This document shows, in pieces, positions 1 through 11,640 of a stretch of 64,000 nucleotides of DNA. The stretch spans positions 5,003,092 through 5,067,091 of the forward strand of contig JAQFVV010000020.1 of NCBI GenBank assembly GCA_028023455.1. Reading direction: 5' to 3'. Made by a program: the position numbers and the translations under genes. The DNA comes from Epiperipatus broadwayi (Eukaryota > Onychophora > Udeonychophora > Euonychophora > Peripatidae). Numbering within the stretch: position 1 is the stretch's first letter; every line of letters starts with the position of its first letter. The notes beneath the pieces were generated by a model. The model had not been told where the DNA came from. It was given only the letters and a program-made list of their open reading frames with translations, and searched no databases.

Positions 1-361
1 TCTCAAAATTATGTGAATGACATTCTGCTTATTCATAAAATTTTCAACATGTAGTATGTGTTTTCTTTCAAGCAGTTTCAAATAATGTTACTGTTGAGAA
101 TCAATTGTTCACTAATAACATTATATCATTGCTACCCAAATAGGCATTCAGGAAATATAAGCCAAATCAACTAAAAGAAAATTGGTAACTAAAAAAAGGA
201 CAATGAAAATAGAAAAAAATATAGAACCTCCTACGGTTAGAAGGTAGAAATTAAAATTCAGATAGATTCCAATATAAGACAATTTTATTATAATCCAGTA
301 GATGAAAAATATTACACACAGCTATGGTATTTTGGACTTTTCAAATCTATAATGACTGATT

Positions 362-570
362 ATGAATCCATTATCATCATCATCATCATCAACCATTATC
401 AATCCACTGCAGGATGAAGGTCTCTCCAAGTTCAATCCATCTTTTCCTATCTTTAGCTTCTCTTCTCCACATCACCCCTGCACACTTTCTTATTTCATCC
501 ATCCATCTCACATGTGGTCTCTTTCTGGGTCTTTTAATCCAGTTTAAAATTTCAATATATACAATCATGA
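362..570 (-). mobile_element. RTE-type LINE, 3'-terminal fragment
   Basis: On the minus strand this encodes the extreme C-terminus of an RTE-type LINE ORF2: a basic stretch (RPRKRPHVRWMDEIRK), then CAGVMWRREAKDR and a stop-proximal ETFILQWIDNG. It is followed by a (TGATGA)n tail seen on the plus strand as repeated atc units at 371-391. The simple-repeat tail and severe 5' truncation are typical of RTE insertions. The same terminal segment recurs at 9125, 22150, 26612, 30190, 32625, 33020, 60915 and 61990. No other part of the protein is present here, so it is a dead fragment. Confidence 0.85.
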
Positions 571-585
571 ATCCATACAACATAT

Positions 586-1439
586 TAAAATATAATTTAT
601 TTTAAATATTTAAATTACAGCTGATATCACTTGCTAATAGATACAGGATAGCTTCAACAACAATTCACAAATATTATATTGTGAACAAGATGTGATTAGG
701 TGCATTGTTAAATGCCTTGATATCAACATGCATCATAAAAACATAAATTATAAGGAAAAAATCACTTTTCTAATTCCATAAAAGATTGTATTATTTATAG
801 CAATATCTTAGAACAATTTATATCACACAAAATGATTATCAAATTATATTTACAGTTTAGTAACATTTTCATCTTTTTTTTTTTAATTTTTGAATGTTCT
901 GCCATTATAAGATTATGCTAGGTTTTGTAACTTATGCTAGATTGTTTTTTTCTACTATAAAAATGCTTTACCATAATATACATACATGAAGTGTTATTCA
1001 ATAACAATCATAAAAGATACACATTAAAACTGTAGGCACATATAAACTCAATACAAACCATGAGTTCAAAAATTGTAATAATGTAACACAACTCTATCAG
1101 TGTTTAATGTGACTCATATTACATGTGTATTTTTTTGGTTTTACAATCAGAACAGCAGCATACATGTGAACAACATTTATTATTAAAATGATATAATAAT
1201 AGCCAAACACCATTTGCTGAACAGATTTTGATGGCGAGTTGAGTCAGCTAGTTCAAACTTGTAAGCCAGATTATAAGGTGATGAGTATATGTTAACAATA
1301 CTGCCTTGAGGACGTTTGCACATCATTATAACTATGCTATAAAACTTTCATTAATCAAAGTCTTTTTTATTAATTTTTATCACGAAAAAAATAAATGATA
1401 TGTAAGTATATTTCAAAAGATATAATAATCAGCTCCATA
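586..1439. other. No gene seen
   Basis: AT-rich sequence with short homopolymer runs. I find no coding potential, RNA gene or repeat copy I can recognise. Confidence 0.5.
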
Positions 1440-1490
1440 CTTCCCCATTCTTTTTAAATTCATATAAATAAAGATATAATAAAAGACAAA

Positions 1491-1545
1491 TGACATCCAA
1501 GATGCATTTCGTGCTGAACCAGCACTCATCAGTTGACCCAAGTCA
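1491..1545 (-). ncRNA. Hammerhead ribozyme, type A, complete core
   Basis: Read on the minus strand, all conserved hammerhead core bases are present. CUGAUGA lies at 1532-1526. Stem II is GUGCU/AGCAC (1525-1521 with 1515-1511) around loop GGUUC. GAAA is at 1510-1507. A minimal self-complementary stem III, AUGCAU (1507-1502), is followed by C17 at 1501, the predicted cleavage point. Stem I pairs UUG (1500-1498) with CAA (1535-1533) and continues with wobble pairs. The very short stem III matches the minimal hammerheads described in Penelope-like elements, retrozymes and Schistosoma SINEs, which may act as dimers. A second, mutated copy of this type lies at 43329-43390. The surrounding element (about 1440-1740) has no readable protein. 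Confidence 0.8.
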
Positions 1546-2034
1546 CTATCTCTCATACATATCTTTATTATATGCAAAGTATTTATCTAGAGTAAATTGT
1601 TACATTTTCATTTACCATTGTCAAATTTCCTCCACTCACAGCTTTGATGCCATCCATTTCAGATAAATACACTAATGATTATTACTAATCATTTTCGAAA
1701 CTAGAGATTATCTCTAGCACAGATATAAACTTTAAACCTCAGTTAAATATATTTTGAAACTGTAATGTCGTTTGTTTGTGGTAATCTTGATAGTATTTAT
1801 TTTTGTTTAAAATCAAATAGACGAAAGTTATTTTGGATATTAAAAAAAAAAATTGTTTGCAAAATTTAATAATATTTTAAATATTATATATGATAATTAA
1901 AAATGGAATTAAAATTATTTTTATCTAAATAAAAAATTATATAATTTTATATAAAAAAGTTACATATCTTATTAAGCATTATTTTTATATTCCCCTCAAA
2001 ATATTTTAGGTGAATTTAAGTATGGCTTCTGTAG

Positions 2035-2149
2035 TCAAGCGTTGGTGGCCGAGTGGTTAGCATAGTTTGCCTTACATGCAGTTGTACCGGGGTTCGCTTC
2101 CCGGCCGACGCTTTGACACATTAAAAAATAATAATAATAAATAAATAAA
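2035..2149 (+). mobile_element. tRNA-derived SINE (family 1) with 17-bp target-site duplication
   Basis: A short SINE made of little more than a tRNA-like head and an A-rich tail. The A box is in ggtggccgagtggttagc and the B box in ggggttcgcttccc, followed by ggccgacgctttgacac and an (A/AAT)-rich tail. The 17-bp duplication aagtatggcttctgtag flanks it exactly at 2018-2034 and 2150-2166, proving retroposition. The head resembles a class II (Leu/Ser-like) tRNA with a long variable region. Sister copies lie at 5990, 14268, 24561, 25524 and 37399, with a fragment at 35511. Confidence 0.92.
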
Positions 2150-2166
2150 AAGTATGGCTTCTGTAG

Positions 2167-3447
2167 AAGAGGCAGATATTATTATTATCAAGATTACCTC
2201 AAAGATATTTTAATAAGATGAAATAGTGAAAGCTTTTATTTGGTAGGATATACTGAGATATAGATTAGGAATTAAAGTTTTGTTATTTTTTTTTTAAATA
2301 AAAAGATTTGATATATAAGACATAAATAGATAGTATGTCAAACAAATAGATGAATAAGTTAATACTATGATATTAATACTTATTTGTATTTTATGGATTG
2401 GTTTGTAGAGCTATCACAAAAATTAAAAAACCTGTTTCCTCTCCCTGAGTCTTTTTTTTTACTGGAAGTCACGATGGCCATGCCATTTATGGGTGGCTAT
2501 TAATAGAATAACGTTATGCCCTGTACGGTTTGGTATAGTGACAGATTTAAGAGACATGACTTTTTGAACAATAAATCACTTGCATATTTTAATAAATTTT
2601 ACATATCTCCAGCATCAATTGCTAATATTAATTTTTTTACTACTTTATAATAAATATATATATTCTCAAATTAATATGCAATTAAATAAAAAAAATGAAT
2701 ATATATTATTTTATAATTCTTTAAAAAAAGTTTAATTAAAGCCTTAGTCTTTATTGAATATGTTTTATTTGAAAAATATATTTACTTTGAAGCCATATAT
2801 AGTTTATAAGCGATATAAAAGCTCTTTTGTGAAACTGTTATTCAAAGCTCTTTTGTGAAACTGTTATTTTTAAAGTATCATATAAATATTTTTTCAAGTA
2901 TCACATTAATATTTACTTTTCCAAGAAAGCCACACTGTTATGATCTTTTGACTTCCTGCACTCTGTTTAACCCGAACTTTGATTAATACTTGACAAATAA
3001 TGAAAAATGCCAACATTAAATTTTTAAAAAGGGATAAATAAATCTTTTGTATAAAGAAAGCAATGGGGAACCCTCATATCTCTAATAATAACTACAGAAA
3101 TCCATATAATAAAAATTTCAGAATCAAATATATACCTACACATATTAATAAAGATATAATAATTATAAGCATTCACTTGTAACTGGGTATAGTCATTCTA
3201 GCTGTAGAAAAAAGTAATCAAAAGATAAAAAGACAAAAAATATATAGAAAGTTAAAGATGAGTTTTTTGGTGATTATATAAACCAATATCTAAACACAAG
3301 AGCATCTTTATGTATCACACACTGGTTGTTTCTGTTTATTTGATACTTTGTGATGCTGTCTTTTAATTACATATACTGTATATATTGCTTATAACACTTC
3401 TTTCATATACACTTCAATGCAAACAAATTTTCTTAAAAACTTCTTTA
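2167..3447. other. No gene seen; 24-bp direct repeat at 2819-2868
   Basis: AT-rich spacer. The only structure I can point to is an exact tandem duplication of a 24-bp unit starting aagctcttttg, at 2819-2842 and 2845-2868. A short motif near 3338-3362 (tttatttgatactttgtgatgctgtctt) recurs with few changes near 7577-7612. Confidence 0.55.
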
Positions 3448-3492
3448 TTTTCCTTACAGTTTCGACTGTCCAGCAGTCTTCATCAGAGATCT
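3448..3492 (-). ncRNA. Hammerhead-like motif, type B
   Basis: On the minus strand: CUGAUGA (3486-3480), one extra A, stem II GACUG/CAGUC around CUGGA, then GAAA and a tiny stem III A-CUG-U followed by A as the H17 base. Arms and core are intact except for the extra A between A9 and stem II, which a textbook hammerhead lacks, so activity is uncertain. The same type sits downstream of the GIY-YIG remnants of the Penelope-like elements at 61.6 and 62.9 kb. This stretch is therefore probably the terminal repeat of another Penelope-like copy (about 3400-3660). Confidence 0.6.
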
Positions 3493-3660
3493 TTATAGTT
3501 ATCCATCTATATTCTTCTAATAAAAGGATACAATATCACAACTGTTACCACTATCAAAAAATCATCTCGAGTTCACTAGAAAAAACCTTTTTTTTAAAAA
3601 ATCCATTGCTATTTATTCAATTCACATTCAAAATTCAATGAAGAAATGCCTTAATAGATT

Positions 3661-4129
3661 AAATAGTGTATCATCTAGCCAGTTAAAAAGCATACAGAGT
3701 GGTCTTATGATCTTGCTACTATATTTTTAAAAACATGAAGAGCTTTCTTAAACAAAAAATTTTTAATACCATTATAGTTATGCTGGTAAGGAATGTAATA
3801 TGTCTCACTTCCATACTAAACTTGACAAAATAGTAGACTTATGTTTTGGAATATAGGATATTAGCTTGACTAATACAAGAAAATAAACACAGGCTACTAA
3901 ATGCATAAATGCATTAGTTCCAACTTTAAATCCTAGTCTTCAATGACAAAGGCAAAAAATTAATCTGGAATAAGTATTTGATACTACTATTATGCCATGT
4001 GGTGTCCAATGAATTAGGGTAAAAATAACTGCTTGTGCAAGCATATGAGTAAGAATATGAGAAAGCCATATGATGTTTTTGTAGCATTATTTTATTTAAT
4101 TATCATCTTTACGATGGAACCCATATTCA
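3661..4129. other. No gene seen
   Basis: AT-rich spacer before the Helitron. The short open frames here have no recognisable motif. Confidence 0.5.
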
Positions 4130-5283
4130 TCTATATAAATAAAAATGTAAATGTTCGTTTGTTCAAAATCTTAAATCTCTTAAAATTCTTCACCGATTGC
4201 TTTGAAATTTTGACACAATGTGGCATTTGAATATACGTGTGTTTTTATATACCTACTATTATATAGATATCACACCTCTGATAGGTAAAAACATGCTTTT
4301 TTTGAAAAACAGTGCTATCTGTTAAAAGCAACACATGCTATACCAAATATTTTACGATTCCATTTCAACATTTCCGATTGCATTGTTAAATTGAATTTTC
4401 ATAGATTTCAATTTATTTTAATTTTGATTTAATTATTTCGTGTGACATAATGTTGGAATTGCACTGTGTCATTTATCATAATGTTCATTTTGTGAGTATA
4501 GTTTATTTTTTTCATTTCATTTTTTAAACTGTTTTTCTTATTTTTCAGTACAATTGGTGGTGGAATTGAGCTGTGTCAATTGATCTGCATTTGAATTAAA
4601 ATATTTTGTTAGTATTTTTTATTTTATTTTTTTGTTTTTTTCATTGTTTTTTTCCTGTTTTAATATTTTGCAATTTTATATGTTTTTGTTATAACTTTCT
4701 TTCTTCTTTTCAGTGCAATAGATCTGCTTTAGTTCATCCAAATAATGCCTCACAGAAGATCAAACTTAAAGTCATAGTACTCGCAGAGCGGAAACAGTAC
4801 AATGAGTAATTGCAAATCAAACTGAGGAAGAACGGGCATCAGTAAACAAGTGAAACAGACAAAGAATGGCTCAAAGGTGAAGATGTCCTCATTCCTCACA
4901 GTCCTATGATTCCAACAGATATGCCATTTCAATTTAAGAGATTACAATTCCCAATTCAATTGGTGTTTGCAATCACTATCAACAAAGCTCAGGGCCAATC
5001 TTTAGAATTGTGTGATTTAGATCTAGACATGGATTGCTACTCACATGGACAATTATATATTGCATGTTCTAGAGTCGGCAACTCACATGGACAATTATAT
5101 ATTGCATGTTCTAGAGTCGGCAAACCAGACAATCTCTATATCTGCACAGACAATGGAACAACAAAAAATATTGTATATCCACAAGCATTGTGAAATTAAA
5201 CATATTAGAAATGTATGCTTTCTCTTTTTTCTTTTCATTTAATCAGACTGAGCTACAGCAGAGCATGGCCAGGTATGGTTAGT
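4130..5283 (+). mobile_element. Internally deleted Helitron with both ends
   Basis: The 5' end reads TCTATATAAATAAAAATG, with the characteristic following text about the Helitron start (ttgttcaaaatcttaaat). The 3' end carries a short GC-containing hairpin (agctacagcagagcatggc) and finishes GTTAGT, close to the canonical CTRR-type Helitron end. The 5' base is preceded by A, as expected for insertion at an AT dinucleotide. Only the leading basic segment and the last part of the Rep-helicase are present, so this is a non-autonomous deletion derivative of about 1.15 kb. Confidence 0.88.
4733..5193 (+). pseudogene. Helitron RepHel remnant: N-terminal leader fused to PIF1-like helicase C-terminus
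   Basis: The first part (from about 4745) reads in broken frames as the basic serine/arginine-rich leader of Helitron proteins (HRRSNLKS, then NQTEEERAS). From 4924 it switches to the last motifs of a PIF1-family helicase: FQFKRLQFPIQLVFAITINKAQGQ (motif V/VI region, written in part), then SHGQLYIACSRVG, KPDNLYI, and a terminal KNIVYPQAL. The replication initiator (HUH) domain and most of the helicase are missing, so an internal deletion joined the two ends. A 42-bp in-frame tandem duplication (5039-5080 and 5081-5122) repeats the conserved SHGQLYIACSRVG motif. The product could not act as a transposase. Confidence 0.88.
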
Positions 5284-5989
5284 AAATAATAAAAATGTTC
5301 CAATCAGATCTTTTTATCCTTTAAGCAAACAATAAATACACAAAGTTAGATACCTGTTCATTGCAATGTAATAAAAAATATGTTTAATTTATCATAAAAT
5401 ATCATTTAATCTTCTGATTAAAAAAGGTATTTTAAAATGACTTGTCAACCATTTTAGGTTTAGCAGCAGAGGGGAAGGTGTTTATGGATAATCCACACTG
5501 AAGATTGAATTTGGGAAATTAATTGATTTCACAAAAAGCAATCATCGGAAAAAAATATTCATTATTATTTTATTTATATAGATTAAATATATACAAAATA
5601 TAGTTGTGCTTTTATGTAGAAAAAATTGTCATAAACATTTTGTGTATTTATAATTTTTCGATTTTAAATAGTAATATATAAATCATACTAACAAAGTAAT
5701 TTCACTTCAAAAATATATTAATTATGAGTAATAAATAATAATTGCATCATATTACATACATTGCTATTTATTAAGTTATTAATTTTTCTTTTATTTTTCT
5801 TTAATATACATTTTTAAATTGATTTTTTATTTTCCTATAATTTCATAAATTTTTTAATTACAATATTTTGTATCTAATTATGAATTCATTTTTCTGAGAT
5901 TCATTTTCACTTGTTATTAGGTTTTTGAAAGTATTATCGAATACATTTTTTTCTATAATTATATCATTCAAAAATAATATATTTGTTTT
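5284..5989. other. No gene seen
   Basis: AT-rich spacer of nearly pure A/T words. Nothing recognisable. Confidence 0.5.
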
Positions 5990-6085
5990 GCATTGGTGGT
6001 CGAGAGGTCAGCGCGACTGCCTTGCTCTTGCAGGCAGTTGCCCGGGTTGCGGGTTCGCGTCCGGGTCGATGCTATGACACTTAAA
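5990..6085 (+). mobile_element. tRNA-derived SINE (family 1)
   Basis: A-box segment gcattggtggtcgagaggtca and B-box gcgggttcgcgtcc, then gggtcgatgctatgacac and a short A-rich tail. It differs from the other copies in the middle (tgcaggcagttgcccgggttg). The fragment at 35511 shares that middle, so it belongs to the same subfamily. No clean target-site duplication was seen. Confidence 0.85.
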
Positions 6086-7894
6086 AATATATACATTTGT
6101 AATCACTTTTTCTTTTTTTATATAGTTTTCATCTACTAGATTTTTTTTTTTTTTGCGATAATGCTAATCTATTAATATTAGAAAAGTTAGCAAGATCGCA
6201 AGGTGTTATTCCATAATGTCTGATAATATTTTGGACGATTTCCATCATCTATCAGTTAATATTGAATGTATAGAAAATTTTAAACTTTATTTAAACTTTT
6301 CAAATACAAACAACTTGTTAGTAATAACACCCAAATAGACAACACAGGTTAGTAATGACACAATGTCTAGAGTAGTTTTATAGACAATACAGTTTTCACA
6401 CATAATGTTTTGTAAACAAAATGGTAATGAGCTTGTGTAATTTGTTTAGTCTTGTAAAAGTACTTTCTCAGACCTAAATAAAAGATAAACTCATCATCAA
6501 CTTATATATACGACTTCATTTGAAACAAACTGAAGTTCAATAAAAATTTAAAAGCTTTCTCCAAAATGCAATTAATTTCATAAAAGCATTATATATTAAT
6601 TTGATGGATTTTCAAACTGAGTGCAATAATTGTTCGAGGTTTGTCGCTTACAACAACAAGCATAAATAATATTATAAATCATTTTATTCTTGAGTTAGCT
6701 CTTTATTTTTTAATAATGATTTGCACTTCTTTAATTATTCGTTTTGTAATTTTTTTAAGATTAATATTTAATTGTTTGTTATCTTTATTTTTATTATAAA
6801 CTTTAAAGTTGGGTGGTTTATTTTTATTTTGGATATGTGTGGTCTTTCATTTATCTTGTAACAGTGGAGTTATTATTCTTTTAAGTTGTTATCACCAGAT
6901 GCAGCTGACAAAATGTATTGCTTACTCAGAAATGTTTAAACAGCATTAATAAAATAGATGATTATCAGCAATATTTAAATTAAAAAAAAAAAAACATCTA
7001 AAAGAAAAATGAAATTAATTACTACAGCATATAAAGAACTGATCAGTTAATTAGCGTAAGAGATCATGGGTTTTATGAAAATTGGAAATGACAGAGTTCT
7101 TGGATTTACTAACCTACCATTGATTAAATTAAGTGATGCTATTAAAATGATTATCATTATGTATATAATTCTATTGATTAGATATAAGCAAATAGCAAAA
7201 TCCACATAGAATATAGACAGGTAGGATTAAGCATTCACTCAGTTTTGCAAAAACAGACAAAATTGAGAAAGTTGGTAAAACCATTATATAGGCTTACACG
7301 AATCAGGATCATAATCTGATAATAATGATCGCTTCATCATTAGTAGCCATTCATAAACAAGTGTAGTCATGCTATTTCCAAAAGAAAAGAAGATATAACG
7401 AAAATCACAAAAAAGATGATTTTTGTGATAACTATACTAATTAATAAATATCTCGAAAGCGCTAAGCAGACCTATTACACATTATAGTATAATTATAGCT
7501 TCACTAATGCATGTGAAAAATGTCGCATATTTATAATTACATTAATCAATGTAATGCAATTATATGAACAGACACACATTATCATTTATTTGACATCTTG
7601 TGATGCTGTCTTCTGCAGAATTTTTTAAAAAAAGATTTCATCATCTTTTCTAATTGCATTCTACCTTAAAATTACATTCCAAATGAAACTGATTGAAGGT
7701 AGATTTAAATGTTGGAGTTCAATACATATACTGCAGTGTGCTGTTGTGATACTCAAGTGATTGCTCCAATTAAAATAATTACATGTAGTGCCATTATTTT
7801 ACCAAATTTATTGTTCTGAAGTAAGACTACCCCTCTTCCAGAGTCTTAAATAACAGCTACAAAAATTTTCTATTTAACATTGTTTCTTATGATA
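6086..7894. other. No gene seen
   Basis: About 1.8 kb of AT-rich sequence with poly(A) and poly(T) runs. No coding potential, RNA gene or known repeat recognised apart from the short motif near 7577-7612 shared with 3338-3362. Confidence 0.5.
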
Positions 7895-8725
7895 GTAAGA
7901 TCAAAAATTATTCACATTTTTGTTGTAGAATTTATTTTAACTAACTTTCAGAAAAGACAAATACATTATTTTTTGATATAATCTCCCTGCTGTTCAATAT
8001 ATTTCATCTATCTATCAACAAACTTTTGTATTCCCTCATTAAAAAATATTTTGGGCTGACCTGTAAACTACAAATGCCCCATTGCTTTGATCTTCATCTT
8101 CAAAGAGCTTCTTTCAGGAGATCAAACAGGTGATAGTGCAATAAGAAAAAATCAAGAACAATAGGGGAAACTCCAACACCTTAAAACTAAGTGTTTGGAA
8201 TATGTGGTTTATGGTATATACATGTGCATGGTCATGCAATGACATAACAACTTAAGATAGGAATTTTCTGCATTTTATCTGAATTTTAGGTATCAGCTGT
8301 TCAGTGAGCATTTCACTGTAACAAGAATTGTTGATCATTGAACTATTTTCCTAGTAATATTTCAAAATTGGTCTTTGAAAATACCAAAAAACTATAAGCA
8401 TTAATTTTCCACTGATGGTTGACTTCTGAAGCTTTTTTGGTTGGCAATTGAAAATATTTGCATTCCATATTCCACTGTTTATTCACTTCTTTACAACAAA
8501 ATACATTCTCCATATTGTGCACAATGTCTCTTGATAAATATTGGAACCAGACACACTCTCAGATCACAAAAAATTTCATTCTATACTCTGTTATTTACCT
8601 ACTTCTTTACAACCAAATGCTTTCTCTATGCTGTGCACAAAGTCTTGATAGATATCCACACTAGACATCCTCTCATATCACAAAAAATGAATTACTACAT
8701 ACATATCACAATTAATACCACTGAA
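7895..8725 (-). pseudogene. Mariner-family transposase fossil
   Basis: On the minus strand, broken frames recall a mariner/Tc1 transposase. One segment (around 8250-8170) reads SLHDHAHVYT followed by TLSFKVLEFP. This corresponds to the conserved LHDNARPHTA...HPPYSPDL region with the catalytic Asp neighbourhood. The C-terminal segment (about 8050-7965) reads QPKIFFNEGIQKFVDR, then a stop, then KYIEQQGDYI, matching the family's terminal ...GIQKLV.RW.KCIE..GDYIEK pattern. Many stops and frameshifts make it an old fossil. The N-terminal DNA-binding half is obscured by the duplication at 8473-8699. Terminal inverted repeats were not located. Confidence 0.75.
8473..8699. repeat. Imperfect ~110-bp tandem duplication
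   Basis: Two head-to-tail copies (about 8473-8587 and 8588-8699) both start ctgtt-atttac-acttctttacaac, share attgtgcacaa/ctgtgcacaaa and end with tcacaaaaaa. They lie at the upstream edge of the mariner fossil. Confidence 0.75.
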
Positions 8726-9124
8726 CTAATGTAATGTTCAAAACTTCACAGCAATAATGGGAAGACAGCAGCTTCATATAAAAATTACTATTAAGGCAAT
8801 GCAACCAATTTAAATTTTAATATAATTGGAGTGGGGATATATGATGATATTGCATCTATATATTGTATGGAAAATATCTGCATATATGAAATGAGTAAAT
8901 ATTAACAAACTTCCCCCTCAAAAGTATTTTATGATAAACTTGAGTATGATTCTGTAATAAAGAAATGCTATGTTTGTTATAAATACCACAGATATTCTAA
9001 ACACACTTAAAAAGCTATTAAGACTCATTGTCTCAATCTGATAACTATTGAAGCAAAATGTTGCTGAATTTTATTTTTTTTCATAATTGTCTGAATAAAA
9101 AACTTCAATTTTTAGATTCAACAT

Positions 9125-11640
9125 CATTTTTTAGCCATTATTAATCCACTTCAGGATGAAGATCACTCAAAGTTTAATCCAGTTTCTTTAATCCATAATC
9201 TCTAGTCTTTATACTATTAAAATACAATTTAACACTTTAATTGTCGATTTATTATGATCTCTTCTAGCAAAATGTCCAACCCAACTTCATTTCAGTCTTA
9301 AATTTTTTAATGATATCAATGATACCTGTTTCTACATCCATGTATTTTGTTTTGATCTCTCCTTGTGCTCTTAGTGTATAATCATACATCATTTATTGTG
9401 TGGTCTGAAGTCTTTGTATTGCTATTCTGTTAAGTGCCCAAGTCTCAGATCCATAAATAAGAACATGTAAAACACTTATATTACAAATCTTTCTTTTCAA
9501 ATACATTTTAATATTAAGTTACTTTTACAAAAAGCATTTCATCCTAGTTTAATTCTAAGATTAAGTTCATCTATTATATTTCTTTCTATTGGTAATATTA
9601 ATCTGACTAAGAAATTTATAGCTGTTAATTTATTGTATTTCATGAAAATCAATTTTTATTTTCTTCTGAACAAAATCCACTGAATATTATTTTCGACATT
9701 TTAACATTTATCTTTAATCCTACTTTTTTATTATCATCTGATAATTCCATGAATCTTTTTTCTTAAAAAAATAACATCTGCAAATCCATTTAGTTTTACT
9801 TTCTTAGTTAACCATTTTAATCCACAAAATACTTCTTGTAAAACTGCTGTACAAAATTTCAGAGATATAGAATCACTTTGTAGCTCACCTTTTCTCAATG
9901 TTAATCTTCTTACTATTTCCATGCAATCTAATCAATGATGACAATATATTGGGTCTGTATCATGATCAAATGCTTTAATCATAATAAAAAGGCTTATAGA
10001 AATAAATGCCTTTTCATAATCTACAAATCCAAAGCATAATAACAACTCATATTTATTGGTCTTTTTTATTGACTTTTCTCAATATCTAGATTAATCCACA
10101 GTGATAAAACTGTTTTTATATTTGACTTGTTCTTTTGATGGATTAAAATCTCAAAGGTTTATTGTAGACAAGTTGTAGTCATCTTTTTTTTTTTCCATAT
10201 AACCACTAGGCCATCAATGCTTGACAAGTTGTAGTCATCTTAGTAAAAATTTTGCTCAAAACTGATAAAAAACTGATGTCTCTTTTTCCTGATATATATA
10301 TTATCTTTCTTAAATACCAATATTATTTCTGAAATTTTCCAATTAACTGGTCCACCTTTATCATTTACACATTTGCAGTACAGTATTGTAAACAATTTTC
10401 CTATTTTTCACCTGTTTCTTTTAAAATATAGATTACAATTCTGATCAATTATATCCTTTTCTTACATTTAAATGCATTTTCACTTTTTCTTTTAAATGCT
10501 TAAGCAACTCAGAAAATGTAAAACTAGAAGGTATAATTTGTTTTCTTGTTCTTTATTACTAATGCCAATTCACCATTCAATTTTCTTTCATCGTTATTAA
10601 CTCTTTTTCATATCATTTTACAAACTCTAAATATTCAATTAAAAGAAACATTTTTAAAAGTTTCATATTTATTATTTTCTTTATATAGTCTCTTATCTCA
10701 ATAAAAAACAACTGGTAAATTGATGCTTTTTTGTACCCATTATCTTGTTCTAATAGTGTATAAGTTATCTCCTTATTGATTTGAGTCAAGTCTAGACCAT
10801 ATTCAAAGTCTGATAATATTTTTAAATAATTTGCAAACTGTAATTTAAATTCATTGGAGTGCTTTCTAAAGATTATGAATATCAACAGTTAATTCTCTCT
10901 TTTAAAATAGTTTTCATCTCTAGTTTTTATTGACATGCAATTTACATTTCACTAATTGGTGATCATTTCTTGTGTTGAATCTATTAAGAGCATTAAAATC
11001 TTGAAATACATACTTTCTGTTAACCTAAATATCCAATTCTGCTGTATGTTCATTTGGGTATATTTATACCCCTTTCTGTTTAGCATTTTTTCCAGTGAAA
11101 AACTTCATAATATACTTTTTTACTATGAACTCCATAAATCTATATCCTCTCTCATTTCAATCACCATAAGCAAATTTACCCATAGCCATTTCTCTTTCAA
11201 TCATTTACTAATTTTGGCATTAAGTCTCTTATGATAAGTTTAAAATATTGTTTGGTTCTAATCAAAAATATTATTGTACAACCAATAAAAATCCTCCACT
11301 TATTTATCATAAAAATTTGATGGGGCATAAATGTAAATTCTCTGCATTTGGTATCTTCCACTAAGTTGAATAACTAATTTTTCTAATCTTCACAATGTTG
11401 TTCTTCCACTTTTTATATTTACAATGAACATCACTTGCCTTTTGCCAATATCTACAATGTTGTTCTTCCACTATAATGAACACCACTTGCCTTGTGCTTC
11501 CTACATTTCTGGCTTTGTAGTAAAATACATGACTATTTTTTAGATCAATTGTCTCTTCATCATTGCTTCTAACTTAATAAAGTTCTACAATATATCCTAT
11601 TCAATATTAGGGAGTTCTTTTAATTTGTTTAATGTTACAA
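9125..11640 (-). pseudogene. RTE-type LINE, nearly full length, degraded
   Basis: Minus-strand copy in which both enzyme domains can be traced through stops and frameshifts. Endonuclease: around 11360-11270 it reads QLSGRYQMQRIYIYAPS and VEDFYWLYNN, then (about 11190-10960) NERGYRFMEF, PNEHTAELD and LNRFNTRNDHQLVKCKLHVN, the last resembling the SDH catalytic region. The RT domain runs from about 10700 to 9500 and keeps the ...GS-E-W-type downstream block, degraded. The 3' end at 9125-9190 matches the other RTE tails. It is interrupted by a retroposed half-tRNA at 10186-10222 and contains a ~63-bp tandem duplication at about 11391-11500. It is not functional. Confidence 0.8.
10186..10222 (-). 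mobile_element. Retroposed tRNA 5'-half with poly(A) and 19-bp duplication
   Basis: On the minus strand the 37-bp insert reads aagcattgatggcctagtgg, then ttatatgg, then a run of A. That is a tRNA-like 5' half including the A box (tggcctagtggtta) and nothing beyond the anticodon arm. It is flanked by perfect copies of gacaagttgtagtcatctt at 10167-10185 and 10223-10241. The two copies share T's with the tail, so the exact tail length is ambiguous. The start resembles SINE family 1 heads, so a drastically 3'-truncated SINE transcript is the alternative. Confidence 0.78.

Noticed and set aside
2035-2120. Functional tRNA gene
   Set aside because: Acceptor ends do not pair properly, an A-rich tail follows and target-site duplications flank it; it is a SINE.
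10613-10885. 90-codon minus-strand ORF as a separate gene
   Set aside because: It is part of the degraded RTE RT region.
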